A stretch of 64,000 bases of DNA from Gemmobacter nectariphilus DSM 15620 (GCF_000429765.1 NZ_AUCM01000006.1:248001-312000); one strand, 5' to 3'. Positions 47,827 through 56,217 are shown, numbered from the stretch's first letter. Notes: a model not told the origin generated them from the sequence alone. Numbers and translations are program-made.

Positions 47827-48285
47827 TCAGCTGGCGGCCGGGTTCAGGCGGATCAAGGCGCCGTTCAGCGACAGGGCCACGCTCAGCCAGGCCAGATAGG
47901 GCAGCAGCAGAACGCCTGCCAGACGGTCCAGCCGCCAGAACGCCACGATCATCGCCGCGACAACCAGCCAAAGCAGCCCGATGACGATCAGCCCCGCCCA
48001 CATCCGGTGCGCGCCAAAGAACACGGGGGTCCAGAGCGTGTTCAGCGCAATCTGCAACGCCCACAGGGCCAGCGCATATTGGGCACCCTGCAGCGGGGCG
48101 ATGCGTGCGGCAGCCAGCGACATCAGGATGTAAAGGGTTGTCCAGACGATCGGAAAGGCAATGGCGGGGGGCGTGAACCAGGGCTTGGTCAGCCCGGCAT
48201 ACCACTCACCCGGCGGGAAAAGGCTGCCCGTCGCGGCGGCTGCCCCGGTCGCGGCAAGGAAGATGAAGAACACTGCGTAATCCAT
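47827..48285 (-). CDS. tspO: TspO/MBR family tryptophan-rich sensory protein
   Basis: A 152-residue membrane protein with five hydrophobic helices. Family residues: WYAGLTKPWFTPPA and FPIVWTTLYILMSLAAARI near the start, then WALQIALNTLWTPVFF and FWRLDRLAGVLLLPYLAWLSVA. In Rhodobacter TspO binds porphyrins and tunes photosynthesis gene expression; here only membership is seen. Confidence 0.92.
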   Translation of the reverse strand: MDYAVFFIFLAATGAAAATGSLFPPGEWYAGLTKPWFTPPAIAFPIVWTTLYILMSLAAARIAPLQGAQYALALWALQIALNTLWTPVFFGAHRMWAGLIVIGLLWLVVAAMIVAFWRLDRLAGVLLLPYLAWLSVALSLNGALIRLNPAAS

Positions 48286-48336
48286 GATCGTCTCCGGTTC
48301 GGTCTTTGGGTGATACGCATCAACGCGCGGATCGGC

Positions 48337-48933
48337 CTAGCGGTGCCGTCGAAGATAGACGTAGAATGCGCCGGACCCGCCATGTTTCAGATGCGCCTCG
48401 GCAATCTGCAGCACGGCCGGCCCCAGCGGAGGCAGGCGCAGCCAGTGCGGCACCTGATGACGCAGCGCGCCCGTGCGCGTGGGGATCGGCCCGCCAGTGT
48501 CGCGGTCCTTGCCCTTGCCGGTGATCACCAGCACCAGGCGCATTCCGGCGGACTGGGCATTGAGGACAAAGCGGATCAGCTCGGGGTGGGCCTCGGCCAG
48601 GGTCAGGCCATGCAGATCCAGCCGCGCCTCGGGGGCCAGCTTGCCACGGCGCATCGCCTTGTGGGTGCCCGCATCCATGCGCAGGGGGCTGGACTCCAGC
48701 TGCTGGGCGATGGTCGGGCTAAGGTCGTGCCGCGCGGGCGCGTGCGGTGCGCGGGTGCCGATGCGGAATTCGGGCAGGCCGGCGGGCGGCTTCGGTGGTT
48801 TGGGCGCGGGCTTGTCGGGCGCTGGCTCGGCCTCGGTCCGTTTCGGGCGGGCAGGGTGCATGGCCCGTGTCGTGCGGGCGACCAGTTCCCAGATCTCCTG
48901 CTCCTCGGGGCGCAGACCGCGGCGGCGTGCCAT
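48337..48933 (-). CDS. Smr domain endonuclease-like protein
   Basis: A 198-residue protein with a basic, Pro-rich N-terminal half and a C-terminal Smr domain (about 105-198). Signatures are LDLHGLTLAEAH and LVITGKGKD. Smr domains are nicking nucleases or RNA-binding modules (MutS2, SmrA). The start at 48933 lies 2 bases after the mltA stop, and the pair is typical in alphaproteobacteria. Confidence 0.88.
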   Translation of the reverse strand: MARRRGLRPEEQEIWELVARTTRAMHPARPKRTEAEPAPDKPAPKPPKPPAGLPEFRIGTRAPHAPARHDLSPTIAQQLESSPLRMDAGTHKAMRRGKLAPEARLDLHGLTLAEAHPELIRFVLNAQSAGMRLVLVITGKGKDRDTGGPIPTRTGALRHQVPHWLRLPPLGPAVLQIAEAHLKHGGSGAFYVYLRRHR

Positions 48934-48935
48934 CG

Positions 48936-49937
48936 TCACTCTCCGGCCTTGGCAAGGGCTATGTCCAGCGGCAGCAGAACGATCATGCGCCCACTGTCCT
49001 TGACGCGCCCGGCCGCGTCGCCGGCAGCGGCGCCGCTGCCATAGAAGATGTCGGCGCGCTGGGCGCCCTTGATGGCCGTTCCGGTATCTTGCGCGACCAT
49101 CAGCCGCCGCAGGGGCGCGGACCCGTCCTTTTCCAGCCAGACCGGCGCGCCCAGCGGCACGAATTCCGGGTCCACCGCCAGCGATCGCATCGCCGTCACG
49201 CTGCGGCCCATGGCCCCGATCGGCCCATGTTCGGGTGACAGGTCGGCCAGCTTGCGGAAGAACACGAACGAGGGGTTGTGTCGCAAGAGCCGCGCGCCTT
49301 CGGCCGGGTTGCGCCGGACCCAGGCCTTGATGCCCTGCGCCGACACCGCGTGCTGATCCATCGCGCCGCGCCGCACCAGCTCCGCCCCGATCGAGCGATA
49401 GGGGTGGTTGTTCTTGGCGGCAAAGCCCAGCCGGATCACCCGGCCATCTTGCAACCGGATGCGCCCCGATCCCTGCACCTGCAGAAAGAACACCTCGACC
49501 GGATCTTCCAGCCAGGCCAGTTCCAGCCCCCGCCCGCGCAACAGCCCGCGCCGCTCGATGTCCTCGCGGCTGTGCCAGATGCCCTTGCCGTCGAATTCGG
49601 GTGGGCGCGCATAGACCGGCCAGGCAAAGCGCGGGGTGCGCACGGTGGACCCTTGCAGCTCCGGCTCGTAATAGCCGGTGAACAGGGCGGGCGGCGCGCC
49701 GGTCAGCACGGGCTGAAAGAACATCTCGAAAAACGCCCGCGCATCGGTCACCTCGGCGGCCAGACGGCACAGCGGCGCCCAGTCGGGCGCCGTCATCAGA
49801 TCGCAGGTTTCGCGAAAGACGGCCAGCGCGGCGGCATGGTCATCCGCCTCCCAGCCATCCAGATCGGCGAACCGCAAGGGCTGCGCCCCGGCCGCGCTCA
49901 CCGCCAGCCCCAGCGCGGTGACCAGGGCGCGCAGCAT
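48936..49937 (-). CDS. mltA: membrane-bound lytic murein transglycosylase A
   Basis: Cleaves peptidoglycan glycan strands to 1,6-anhydro-muropeptides. 333 residues: a short signal (cleaved near VSAAGA) without a clear lipobox, then MltA barrel and 3D domains. Visible: LFTGYYEPELQGS, EVFFLQVQGSGRI, GFAAKNNHPYRSIG and the catalytic-Asp motif VAQDTGTAIKGAQRADIFYG. The start at 49937 has GGGAATGAG upstream, overlapping the end of the Tim44-like gene region. Confidence 0.93.
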   Translation of the reverse strand: MLRALVTALGLAVSAAGAQPLRFADLDGWEADDHAAALAVFRETCDLMTAPDWAPLCRLAAEVTDARAFFEMFFQPVLTGAPPALFTGYYEPELQGSTVRTPRFAWPVYARPPEFDGKGIWHSREDIERRGLLRGRGLELAWLEDPVEVFFLQVQGSGRIRLQDGRVIRLGFAAKNNHPYRSIGAELVRRGAMDQHAVSAQGIKAWVRRNPAEGARLLRHNPSFVFFRKLADLSPEHGPIGAMGRSVTAMRSLAVDPEFVPLGAPVWLEKDGSAPLRRLMVAQDTGTAIKGAQRADIFYGSGAAAGDAAGRVKDSGRMIVLLPLDIALAKAGE

Positions 49938-49941
49938 GGTC

Positions 49942-50613
49942 TCATTCCCCGGTGGCGACCAGCTGCCAGTTCGGATCATCCGCCCCCATGCGGCGGGCAA
50001 AGGTCCAGACGTCGCGCTGGCGCTTCACCTCGGTCGGGCTGCCCTCGACCACCTCACCCATGCGGTTGCGCACGACCGAGGTCAGCTCGCCCACGAAGCG
50101 CACGGTGATCTCGGCCTCGCGGGTGTCGCGGTCGAAGGTGGCATCCTGCAACGCCAGCTCGCGCAGACCGACAAAGCTCGCCTCGACCGCCAGCCCTTCT
50201 TGCTCGCGGGCGTCCACGACGGACTGGAAGCTGTCGTAGACATCCTTGGACAGCAGCGGGACGATGTCATCCAGCTTGCCCTTTTCAAAGGCCATCAGGA
50301 TCCATTCATAGGCCCCGCGCGCGCCGTTCAGGAATTCGGTCGCGGAAAAGCCCGGCTCGGCGATCTTCATCGCGGCCAGCGCCTTGGCGGCCGGGCTGCC
50401 ATCGGGGACATGATCGGTGATGTCGCGGTCCTGACCGCCTTCGACCACCTGGAAATCGCGCCGACGGGCGGGGCCTTCGATGGCATCGGGCCGCGCCTGT
50501 GGCTCGGGCGGGCGTTCGAACCCGTCGCGGCTGCCCAGAACCGACTTCAGCTTGACGATCAGGAACACGGCGATCGCGGCCAGAATGAGAAGTTGGATCA
50601 AGGGCGAATTCAT
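49942..50613 (-). CDS. Tim44/TimA domain membrane-anchored protein
   Basis: A 223-residue protein with one N-terminal membrane helix (SPLIQLLILAAIAVFLIVKL), a Pro/Arg linker, and a Tim44-like domain (about 90-220: EFLNGARGAYEWILMAFEKGKLD, then TSVVRNRMGEVVEGSP, DVWTFARR). Bacterial Tim44 homologues are inner-membrane proteins of uncertain role. It is followed 4 bases later by mltA. Confidence 0.88.
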   Translation of the reverse strand: MNSPLIQLLILAAIAVFLIVKLKSVLGSRDGFERPPEPQARPDAIEGPARRRDFQVVEGGQDRDITDHVPDGSPAAKALAAMKIAEPGFSATEFLNGARGAYEWILMAFEKGKLDDIVPLLSKDVYDSFQSVVDAREQEGLAVEASFVGLRELALQDATFDRDTREAEITVRFVGELTSVVRNRMGEVVEGSPTEVKRQRDVWTFARRMGADDPNWQLVATGE

Positions 50614-50679
50614 GGGGCCTCGGGTCTGGGATGCGCCGGCATTTTCCGGGCTCGCGGGGTTGGTGCTTTCGTTGGACGT

Positions 50680-50707
50680 CACTTATGTAGGATACGCCCC
50701 CCGTCAA
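50680..50707 (-). promoter_or_regulatory. predicted promoter of the Tim44-mltA-smr operon
   Basis: Minus strand TTGACG (50707-50702), 16-base spacer, TAAGTG (50685-50680), about 70 bases before the Tim44-like ATG and just upstream of the divergent fxsA. Confidence 0.4.
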
Positions 50708-50750
50708 GTCCACCGCAGCGGGGCGCGTGCGACACTGAAAGGACCAACCG

Positions 50751-51239
50751 TTGCCGCTTCTTGCCATCTTTGTGCTGCTTCCGCTGATCGAGATAGCGCT
50801 GTTCGTGCTGGTCGGCGGCTGGCTGGGTCTGTGGCCGACATTGGCCCTGGTGGTGCTGTCGGCGGTGGTCGGCATGGCGCTGATCCGAAATCAGGGCTTT
50901 GCGGCGCTGCGCGATCTGCAACGCTCGGCGCAGGGCATGGGCGATCCGGCGCGCCCGCTGGCGCATGGGGCATTGATCGTGCTGGCCGGCTTTCTGCTGC
51001 TGCTGCCGGGCTTTTTCACGGATCTTCTGGCGCTGCCGCTGCTGGTCCCGGTCACCCGAAGGCTGATCCTGCGCCAACTGGCCGCACGTGTCTTTGTCGT
51101 CAATGCAGCCCCCCGAACGCCGCCGCACTGGCCGCGCGCGGGCGATGACATCATCGACGGCGAGGCAACAGAGATCACCCCGGACACCCGCCCCCTGCCG
51201 CGCAACCACCCCTCGGGCTGGACCGACCCGCCGGACTGA
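50751..51239 (+). CDS. fxsA: FxsA family membrane protein
   Basis: A 162-residue cytoplasmic-membrane protein with three to four hydrophobic segments in the first 110 residues (LPLIEIALFVLVGGWLGLWPTL...; LIVLAGFLLLLPGFFTDLLALPLLVP), the FxsA domain. Start codon is TTG, supported by an AAAGGA ribosome site 7 bases upstream. FxsA overproduction relieves phage T7 exclusion in E. coli; normal role unknown. Divergent from the Tim44-like gene. Confidence 0.88.
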   Translation: MPLLAIFVLLPLIEIALFVLVGGWLGLWPTLALVVLSAVVGMALIRNQGFAALRDLQRSAQGMGDPARPLAHGALIVLAGFLLLLPGFFTDLLALPLLVPVTRRLILRQLAARVFVVNAAPRTPPHWPRAGDDIIDGEATEITPDTRPLPRNHPSGWTDPPD

Positions 51240-51250
51240 ACCCCGCTGCC

Positions 51251-51305
51251 GGTCTTTGCCTTTTTTCAAATACCCCACGGGGGTGCGGGGGTGTGAAACC
51301 CCCGC
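51251..51305 (-). repeat. dispersed intergenic repeat, copy F
   Basis: Minus strand: GGGGGTTTCACACCCCCGC hairpin, ACCCCCGT, core GGGTATTT and tail GAAAAAAGGCAAAG. Bases 51254-51275 equal 5962-5983 of copy A over 22 positions. It lies just after fxsA, in the opposite orientation to transcription. Confidence 0.75.
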
Positions 51306-51366
51306 TTATCAGGTCGGGTGCGGGGGGATGACCCCTCCGCTTCTGCCCTCGCCACCCTTGCAACGC

Positions 51367-51395
51367 TTGACTCGCGCCCCCCGCGGGCGTAATCC
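51367..51395 (+). promoter_or_regulatory. predicted sigma-70-type promoter of the ffh operon
   Basis: TTGACT (51367-51372), 17-base spacer and TAATCC (51390-51395) lie about 130 bases before the ffh ATG. The rest of the gap 51306-51523 shows no other feature I can support. Confidence 0.5.
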
Positions 51396-51523
51396 CAGCA
51401 TAACCCCGGAATGGCCACGCCCTTCCGGTCCCATGGCCTTGGCCGGGATCGCCATCCACCAGCGCGTTGCGCCCGTGGGTGCCGTTGCCGTTTGGGCCGC
51501 CCGTTCTGCCGAAGGAGGCACCC

Positions 51524-53020
51524 ATGTTCGAGAACCTGTCAGAGCGCCTTGGTAGCGTCTTCGACCGGCTGTCCCGGCAAGGCGCCCTGACCGAAGACGA
51601 CGTCTCGACCGCCCTGCGCGAGGTGCGCACCGCGCTGCTCGAGGCGGACGTCTCGCTGCCCGTCACCCGCGATTTCATCCGTGCGGTCCAGAAAAAGGCG
51701 ACAGGCCAGTCGGTTACGAAATCCGTGACGCCCGGTCAGCAGGTCATCAAGATCGTCCATGACGAGCTGGTGAAGATGCTCGAGGGCGACGGCCCGGCCG
51801 AGCGACTGAAGATCGACAACCCGCCTGCGCCGATCCTGATGGTCGGTCTGCAAGGCTCGGGCAAGACGACGACCTCGGGCAAGCTGGCCCGCCGCCTCAA
51901 GGAACGCGAGAACAAGAAGGTCCTGCTGGCCTCGCTGGACACCCAGCGCCCGGCCGCCATGGAACAGCTGGCGATTCTGGGCCAGCAGATCGGCGTCGAC
52001 GTTCTGCCCATCGCCAAGGGCGAGTCGGCGGTCCAGATCGCGAAACGTGCCAAGCAGCAGGCCACGCTGGGCGGCTATGACGTCTATATCCTTGATACCG
52101 CCGGCCGGTTGCAGATCGACCTGCCGCTGATGGAAGAGGTCGCGCAGGTGCGCGATGTTGCCCAGCCGCGTGAAACGCTGCTGGTGGTCGATGGCCTGAC
52201 CGGGCAGGTCGCGGTCGAGGTCGCGCAGGAATTCGATGCCAAGGTCGGCATCACCGGCGTTGTCCTGACCCGGATGGACGGCGACGGCCGCGGCGGTGCG
52301 GCCCTGTCGATGCGCGCCGTCACCGGCAAGCCGATCCGCTTTGTGGGTCTGGGCGAGAAATCCGAGGCGCTGGAGCCCTTCGAGGCTGACCGCGTTGCCG
52401 GCCGCATCCTTGGCATGGGCGACATCGTCGCCCTGGTCGAAAAGGCGCGCGAGACATTCGAGGCCGAACAGGCGGAACGCATGGCCAAGCGTTTCTCCAA
52501 GGGCCTGTTCAACATGAACGACATGCGCATGCAGCTTGAGCAGATGCTCAAGATGGGCGGCATGCAGGGCCTGATGGGCATGTTGCCGGGCATGGGCAAG
52601 ATGGCCAAGGCCGCCGAAAGCGCCGGGTTCGACGACAAGATGCTGCGCCGCCAGATCGCGCTGATCAATTCGATGACCAAGAAGGAACGCGCCAATCCCG
52701 ACATGCTGCAGGCCAGCCGCAAGAAGCGGATCGCCGAAGGTGCGGGGCTGGACGTGGCCGACCTGAACCGCCTGCTCAAGATGCACCGCCAGATGGCGGA
52801 CATGATGAAGAAGATGGGCAAGGGCGGCATGATGAAGCAGGCCATCAAGCAGATGATGGGCGGCAAGGGCATGCCTGACCCGTCCAAGATGACCCCCGAT
52901 CAGCTGGCCGAGCTGGGCAAGGGCATGCAGGACGGGCTGAAACTGCCGGGCCTTGGCGGGGGAATGCCGGGCGGGCTGTCGCTGCCCCCTGGCCTGTCGG
53001 GGCTGATGAAGCGCAAATGA
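51524..53020 (+). CDS. ffh: signal recognition particle GTPase Ffh (SRP54)
   Basis: A 498-residue SRP protein. N domain, G domain with G1 GLQGSGKTT (108-116), DTQRPAA, G3 DTAGR (191-195) and TRMDGD. A methionine-rich M domain (about 330-450) binds signal sequences and 4.5S RNA. The C-terminal end is a Gly/Met/Pro-rich tail. AAGGAGG precedes the ATG. It heads an operon with GNAT, chorismate mutase, rpsP and rimM. Confidence 0.97.
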   Translation: MFENLSERLGSVFDRLSRQGALTEDDVSTALREVRTALLEADVSLPVTRDFIRAVQKKATGQSVTKSVTPGQQVIKIVHDELVKMLEGDGPAERLKIDNPPAPILMVGLQGSGKTTTSGKLARRLKERENKKVLLASLDTQRPAAMEQLAILGQQIGVDVLPIAKGESAVQIAKRAKQQATLGGYDVYILDTAGRLQIDLPLMEEVAQVRDVAQPRETLLVVDGLTGQVAVEVAQEFDAKVGITGVVLTRMDGDGRGGAALSMRAVTGKPIRFVGLGEKSEALEPFEADRVAGRILGMGDIVALVEKARETFEAEQAERMAKRFSKGLFNMNDMRMQLEQMLKMGGMQGLMGMLPGMGKMAKAAESAGFDDKMLRRQIALINSMTKKERANPDMLQASRKKRIAEGAGLDVADLNRLLKMHRQMADMMKKMGKGGMMKQAIKQMMGGKGMPDPSKMTPDQLAELGKGMQDGLKLPGLGGGMPGGLSLPPGLSGLMKRK

Positions 53021-53568
53021 TCACCCTGTCCGGCACCCCTGTTCTGGAAACGGAACGTCTGATCCTGCGCGCTCCGCAGGCGTCGGACTATGCGGTGTTC
53101 GCGCAGTTCTTCACCACTGACCGCGCCCGCTTTGTCGGTGGCCCGATCGAGGCGCCGCAGGCCTGGCGGGCCTTTGGCCATCTGATCGGCCATTGGGTGA
53201 TGCGCGGCTATGGGTTCTTTGTGTTTGCCGACCGCGCCACCGGGAAACCGCTGGGCAGCGCCGGCCCGTGGTGCCCCGAAGGCTGGCCCGAGCCAGAGAT
53301 CGGCTGGACGGTCTGGGATCCGCAGGCCGAAGGCCGTGGCCTTGCGTCCGAGGCCGCACTGGCCACCCGCGCCTGGGCCTATGGCCAGCTGGGCTGGACC
53401 ACCGCCATCAGCCTGATCGCGGCCGAAAATGACCGCTCGCAAACCCTTGCCCGCCGTATGGGCGCCGTCCCCGAGCGCGAGGCCGAGGTGATGGGCAAGC
53501 CCTGCGTGATCTGGCGCCACCCGTCGGCCGACACGCTGGCCGATGGCGGGATGGAGGCTTACGCATGA
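53017..53568 (+). CDS. GNAT family N-acetyltransferase (RimJ/RimL type)
   Basis: A 183-residue protein. [10 protein letters not shown] opens the domain, [17 protein letters not shown] carries the acetyl-CoA loop, and the C-terminal [14 protein letters not shown] block is typical of RimJ/RimL-like acetyltransferases. It overlaps the ffh stop by ATGA. Acceptor not known; a ribosomal protein or tRNA-linked role is suggested only by context. Confidence 0.88.
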   Translation: MITLSGTPVLETERLILRAPQASDYAVFAQFFTTDRARFVGGPIEAPQAWRAFGHLIGHWVMRGYGFFVFADRATGKPLGSAGPWCPEGWPEPEIGWTVWDPQAEGRGLASEAALATRAWAYGQLGWTTAISLIAAENDRSQTLARRMGAVPEREAEVMGKPCVIWRHPSADTLADGGMEAYA

Positions 53569-53582
53569 CCAAGGAGAGCACC

Positions 53583-53879
53583 ATGACCGATGTTGTCGCC
53601 CGCGCGGCCGAAGTTCTGCGCGAACATCGCGCCTCGATCGACCGGCTGGATGCGATCCTGGTCTATACGCTGGCCGAACGGTTCAAGCACACGCAGGCGG
53701 TGGGCAAGCTCAAGGCGGAACATGCGCTGCCGCCCAGCGACCCCAACCGCGAGGCGCATCAGATCGAGCGTCTGGAACGGCTTTCCCGCGAAGCCGATCT
53801 GGACCCCGAATTCGCCAGGAAGTTTCTGGCGTTCATCATCTCGGAAGTCATCCGGCATCACGAGAAACTGCAGAAGTAA
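53583..53879 (+). CDS. chorismate mutase, AroQ type
   Basis: Chorismate to prephenate in Phe/Tyr synthesis. 98 residues, one AroQ helical domain: [35 protein letters not shown] carries the Arg, Lys and Asp of the active site. The ATG at 53583 has AAGGAG 6 bases upstream; an ATG at 53565 overlaps the GNAT stop. Its place before rpsP is common in Rhodobacterales. Confidence 0.9.
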   Translation: MTDVVARAAEVLREHRASIDRLDAILVYTLAERFKHTQAVGKLKAEHALPPSDPNREAHQIERLERLSREADLDPEFARKFLAFIISEVIRHHEKLQK

Positions 53880-53917
53880 GCCGGAGACCCGGCACAGGAC
53901 ACCCAAGGAGAACACCC

Positions 53918-54265
53918 ATGTCCATGAAAATCCGTCTGGCCCGTGGCGGCTCGAAAAAGCGCCCGCACTATTCGATCGTCGCGGCCGACTCGCGCATGCC
54001 GCGCGATGGCCGCTTCATCGAGAAGCTGGGCGTCTATAACCCGCTGCTGGCCAAGGACAGCGAAGAGCGCGTCAAGATGAACCTGGAGCGCGTGCAATAC
54101 TGGCTGAGCCAGGGCGCCCAGCCGACCGACCGTATCGCCCGCTTCCTGGAAGCGGCTGGCGTGATCGCGAAAGCCACCCGCAACAACCCCAAGCAAGCCG
54201 TGCCGGGCAAGAAAGCCACCGAGCGCGCCGCTGCCAAGGCTGCCAAGGCCGAAGCCGCCGAGTGA
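53918..54265 (+). CDS. rpsP: 30S ribosomal protein S16
   Basis: 115 residues. The conserved core ([21 protein letters not shown], then [15 protein letters not shown]) is followed by an Ala/Lys/Glu-rich tail (about 98-115) longer than in E. coli, as usual in alphaproteobacteria. AAGGAG before the ATG. A 10-bp hairpin (54292-54314) lies in the gap to rimM. Confidence 0.97.
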   Translation: MSMKIRLARGGSKKRPHYSIVAADSRMPRDGRFIEKLGVYNPLLAKDSEERVKMNLERVQYWLSQGAQPTDRIARFLEAAGVIAKATRNNPKQAVPGKKATERAAAKAAKAEAAE

Positions 54266-54291
54266 TCGGCGCCTGACGGCGACGGACAAGG

Positions 54292-54314
54292 CCGGGTGCC
54301 CGCGGGGCGCCCGG
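54292..54314 (+). terminator. hairpin between rpsP and rimM
   Basis: CCGGGTGCCC-GCG-GGGCGCCCGG, a 10-bp stem with one GU pair and no T-run, so it is more likely an RNA-stabilising or attenuating stem than a full terminator. Confidence 0.4.
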
Positions 54315-54339
54315 CATCTGCATTTCGGGGGATCTGGTC

Positions 54340-54846
54340 ATGTCTGGCAAGGATCGCGTCTGCGTGGGGGCCATCAGCGGTGCCTTTGGCGTCAAGGGCG
54401 AGGTGCGGCTGAAAAGCTATTGCGCCGATCCGGCGGCGATTGCCGATTATGCGCCGCTGTATTCCGAGGACGGCAGCCGCAGCTTTGATCTGGTGCTGAC
54501 CGGGGTTCTGAACAACGGGCTGTCGGCCCGCATGTCCGGGATCGTGTCGCGCGAGGATGCCGAGGCGGCCAAGGGCCTGCGGCTGTTCGCTGACCGGGCG
54601 CGCCTGCCGAAGCTGGATGATGACGAATATTATCATGCCGATCTGATCGGCCTGACGGTTCTGGATGCAGGCGGCAACCGGATCGGTCAGGTCAAGGCGG
54701 TGCTGAACCATGGCGCTTCGGATCTGCTGGAGGTGATGGGGCCGGGGATGAAGACGCCGCTTCTGGTGCCCTTTACCCTGGCCGTGGTGCCGACGGTGGA
54801 CATTGCCGGTGGCCGGCTGATCGTCGATCTGCCGGACGAGATCTGA
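54340..54846 (+). CDS. rimM: 16S rRNA processing protein RimM
   Basis: A 168-residue ribosome maturation factor binding S19 and the 30S head. N-terminal RimM domain (VCVGAISGAFGVKGEVRLKSY) and C-terminal PRC barrel (DEYYHADLIGLTVLDAGGNRIGQV, then LVPFTLAVVPTVDI). The usual next genes, trmD and rplS, are not here: dinB lies next, on the other strand. Confidence 0.95.
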   Translation: MSGKDRVCVGAISGAFGVKGEVRLKSYCADPAAIADYAPLYSEDGSRSFDLVLTGVLNNGLSARMSGIVSREDAEAAKGLRLFADRARLPKLDDDEYYHADLIGLTVLDAGGNRIGQVKAVLNHGASDLLEVMGPGMKTPLLVPFTLAVVPTVDIAGGRLIVDLPDEI

Positions 54847-54854
54847 TCCGGCGC

Positions 54855-54919
54855 AAGGGGGGGGCGCTGCCCCCCCACGGCCTTTGGCCTTCCCCCCGGG
54901 ATATTTATGGACAGATGAA
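54855..54919 (+). repeat. dispersed intergenic repeat, copy G
   Basis: After rimM: GGGGGGG/CCCCCCC hairpin, a short AAGGCC-type stem, then TTCCCCCC and core GGGATATTT with tail ATGGACAGATGAA. Bases 54890-54919 are identical to copy B. It lies between convergent rimM and dinB and probably ends transcription. Confidence 0.8.
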
Positions 54920-54924
54920 GGGGC

Positions 54925-56178
54925 TTAGCGCAGCGCGCGGCCCTTGACGATCGCGTCATGCCCGAACTTTGCACGGATGCGGTCGGTGGCGCGTTCGGCG
55001 GCGGCGCGGCGGGCGGCGTTCGGGTCAAGCAGATCGCCGGCCGGGTCGTGGCCCGAGGCAGGCGACAGATCCGAAATGCCAACGCCGATCAGCCGGAACG
55101 GGGCCTGCGGCAGCAGGGCGGTCAGCAAGGGGTCTGCCGCGCGCCAGATGGCATCGGCGATCTGCGCGGGTTCACCCAGGGCGCGGCGGCGGGTCACGAT
55201 CTGGTGGTCGGCGCGCTTGAGCTTGACGGTGACGGTGCGGCCCTGAAGGTCCTTGGCCTTGGCGCGGTCGGCGACCTGTTCGGCCAGACGCCACAGGTGG
55301 CCATGCAAAAGGTCAGGATCGGCAATGTCGGTGTCGAAGGTGGTTTCCTTGGAGATCGACTTCGGCGCCTCGTTCGGGTTGACGGGGCGATCGTCCTGAC
55401 CGCGGGCCAGATGCCACAGGCGGCTGCCGGTATGGCCGAAGCGCGCTGTCAGATCGGCTTCTGACCATTGGCGCAGGTCGGCCAGGGTGCGGATTCCGGC
55501 CGATTCCAGCGCGGTCTGGGTGGCCAGGCCCACACCCCAGATGATGCGCACCGGCTTGTCTTGCAGGAAGGCCGCCGTATCCGCACGCCCGATCACCGAA
55601 AATCCGCGCGGCTTGTCCAGATCTGACGCGATCTTGGCCAGGAACTTGTTGTGCGACAGGCCGACCGACAGGGAAATGCCCAGATCGGCCTCGACCCCGC
55701 GCGCCAGTCGGGCCAGTTGCGCGGCCGGCGCAGCGCCGTGCAGGCGGGCGGTGCCGGTCAGGTCCAGGAACGCCTCGTCGAGGCTGAGGGGTTGGACTGC
55801 GGGGGTCAGCGCCTCCATCCGGGCGCGGATTTCGCGCGAGACCTCGGCATAAAGCTGCATCCGGGGTTTCACGACCACGGCCTGAGGGCATTTCTTCAGC
55901 GCCTCGAACATCGGCATGGCAGAGCGCACGCCATAGATCCGGGCGATATAGCAGCAGGTTGACACCACGCCGCGCGTGCCGCCCCCAACGATGACCGGCT
56001 TGTTGCGCAAATCGGGGTTCTCGCGCTTTTCCACGCTGGCGTAAAAGGCATCGCAATCGACATGGGCGATGGAGAGCGTATCCAGTTCCTCATGCGCGAT
56101 CACACGCGGGCTGCGGCAGACCGGACAGCGCGGGGCGGGGGCAAAGCTGGCAAGGCAATCGCGGCACAGGGCGGGCAT
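54925..56178 (-). CDS. dinB: DNA polymerase IV (DinB) with N-terminal zinc ribbon
   Basis: A 417-residue Y-family polymerase. Residues 1-25 form a CxxC...CxxC zinc ribbon (CRDC and CPVC), then the catalytic core with HVDCDAFYASVE and SLDEAFLDLT. The little-finger domain ends with HDAIVKGRALR. The start MPALCRDCL at 56178 begins the ribbon. No GTTC-N7-GTTC LexA box of alphaproteobacteria is seen upstream. Confidence 0.93.
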   Translation of the reverse strand: MPALCRDCLASFAPAPRCPVCRSPRVIAHEELDTLSIAHVDCDAFYASVEKRENPDLRNKPVIVGGGTRGVVSTCCYIARIYGVRSAMPMFEALKKCPQAVVVKPRMQLYAEVSREIRARMEALTPAVQPLSLDEAFLDLTGTARLHGAAPAAQLARLARGVEADLGISLSVGLSHNKFLAKIASDLDKPRGFSVIGRADTAAFLQDKPVRIIWGVGLATQTALESAGIRTLADLRQWSEADLTARFGHTGSRLWHLARGQDDRPVNPNEAPKSISKETTFDTDIADPDLLHGHLWRLAEQVADRAKAKDLQGRTVTVKLKRADHQIVTRRRALGEPAQIADAIWRAADPLLTALLPQAPFRLIGVGISDLSPASGHDPAGDLLDPNAARRAAAERATDRIRAKFGHDAIVKGRALR

Positions 56179-56217
56179 GATGGGCGCAGTATGCGCCTGC
56201 CGCGGGGCGCCGTCCAC

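Noticed and set aside
51240-51523. A small stable RNA (such as 4.5S RNA) between fxsA and ffh
   Set aside because: The gap holds repeat copy F and a predicted promoter. I cannot find the SRP RNA apical loop or a terminator after it.
5931-54919. The dispersed repeats as insertion sequences or CRISPR
   Set aside because: Copies are about 50-90 bases, have no ORF, no terminal inverted repeats, no target duplications that I can see, and no regular spacing.
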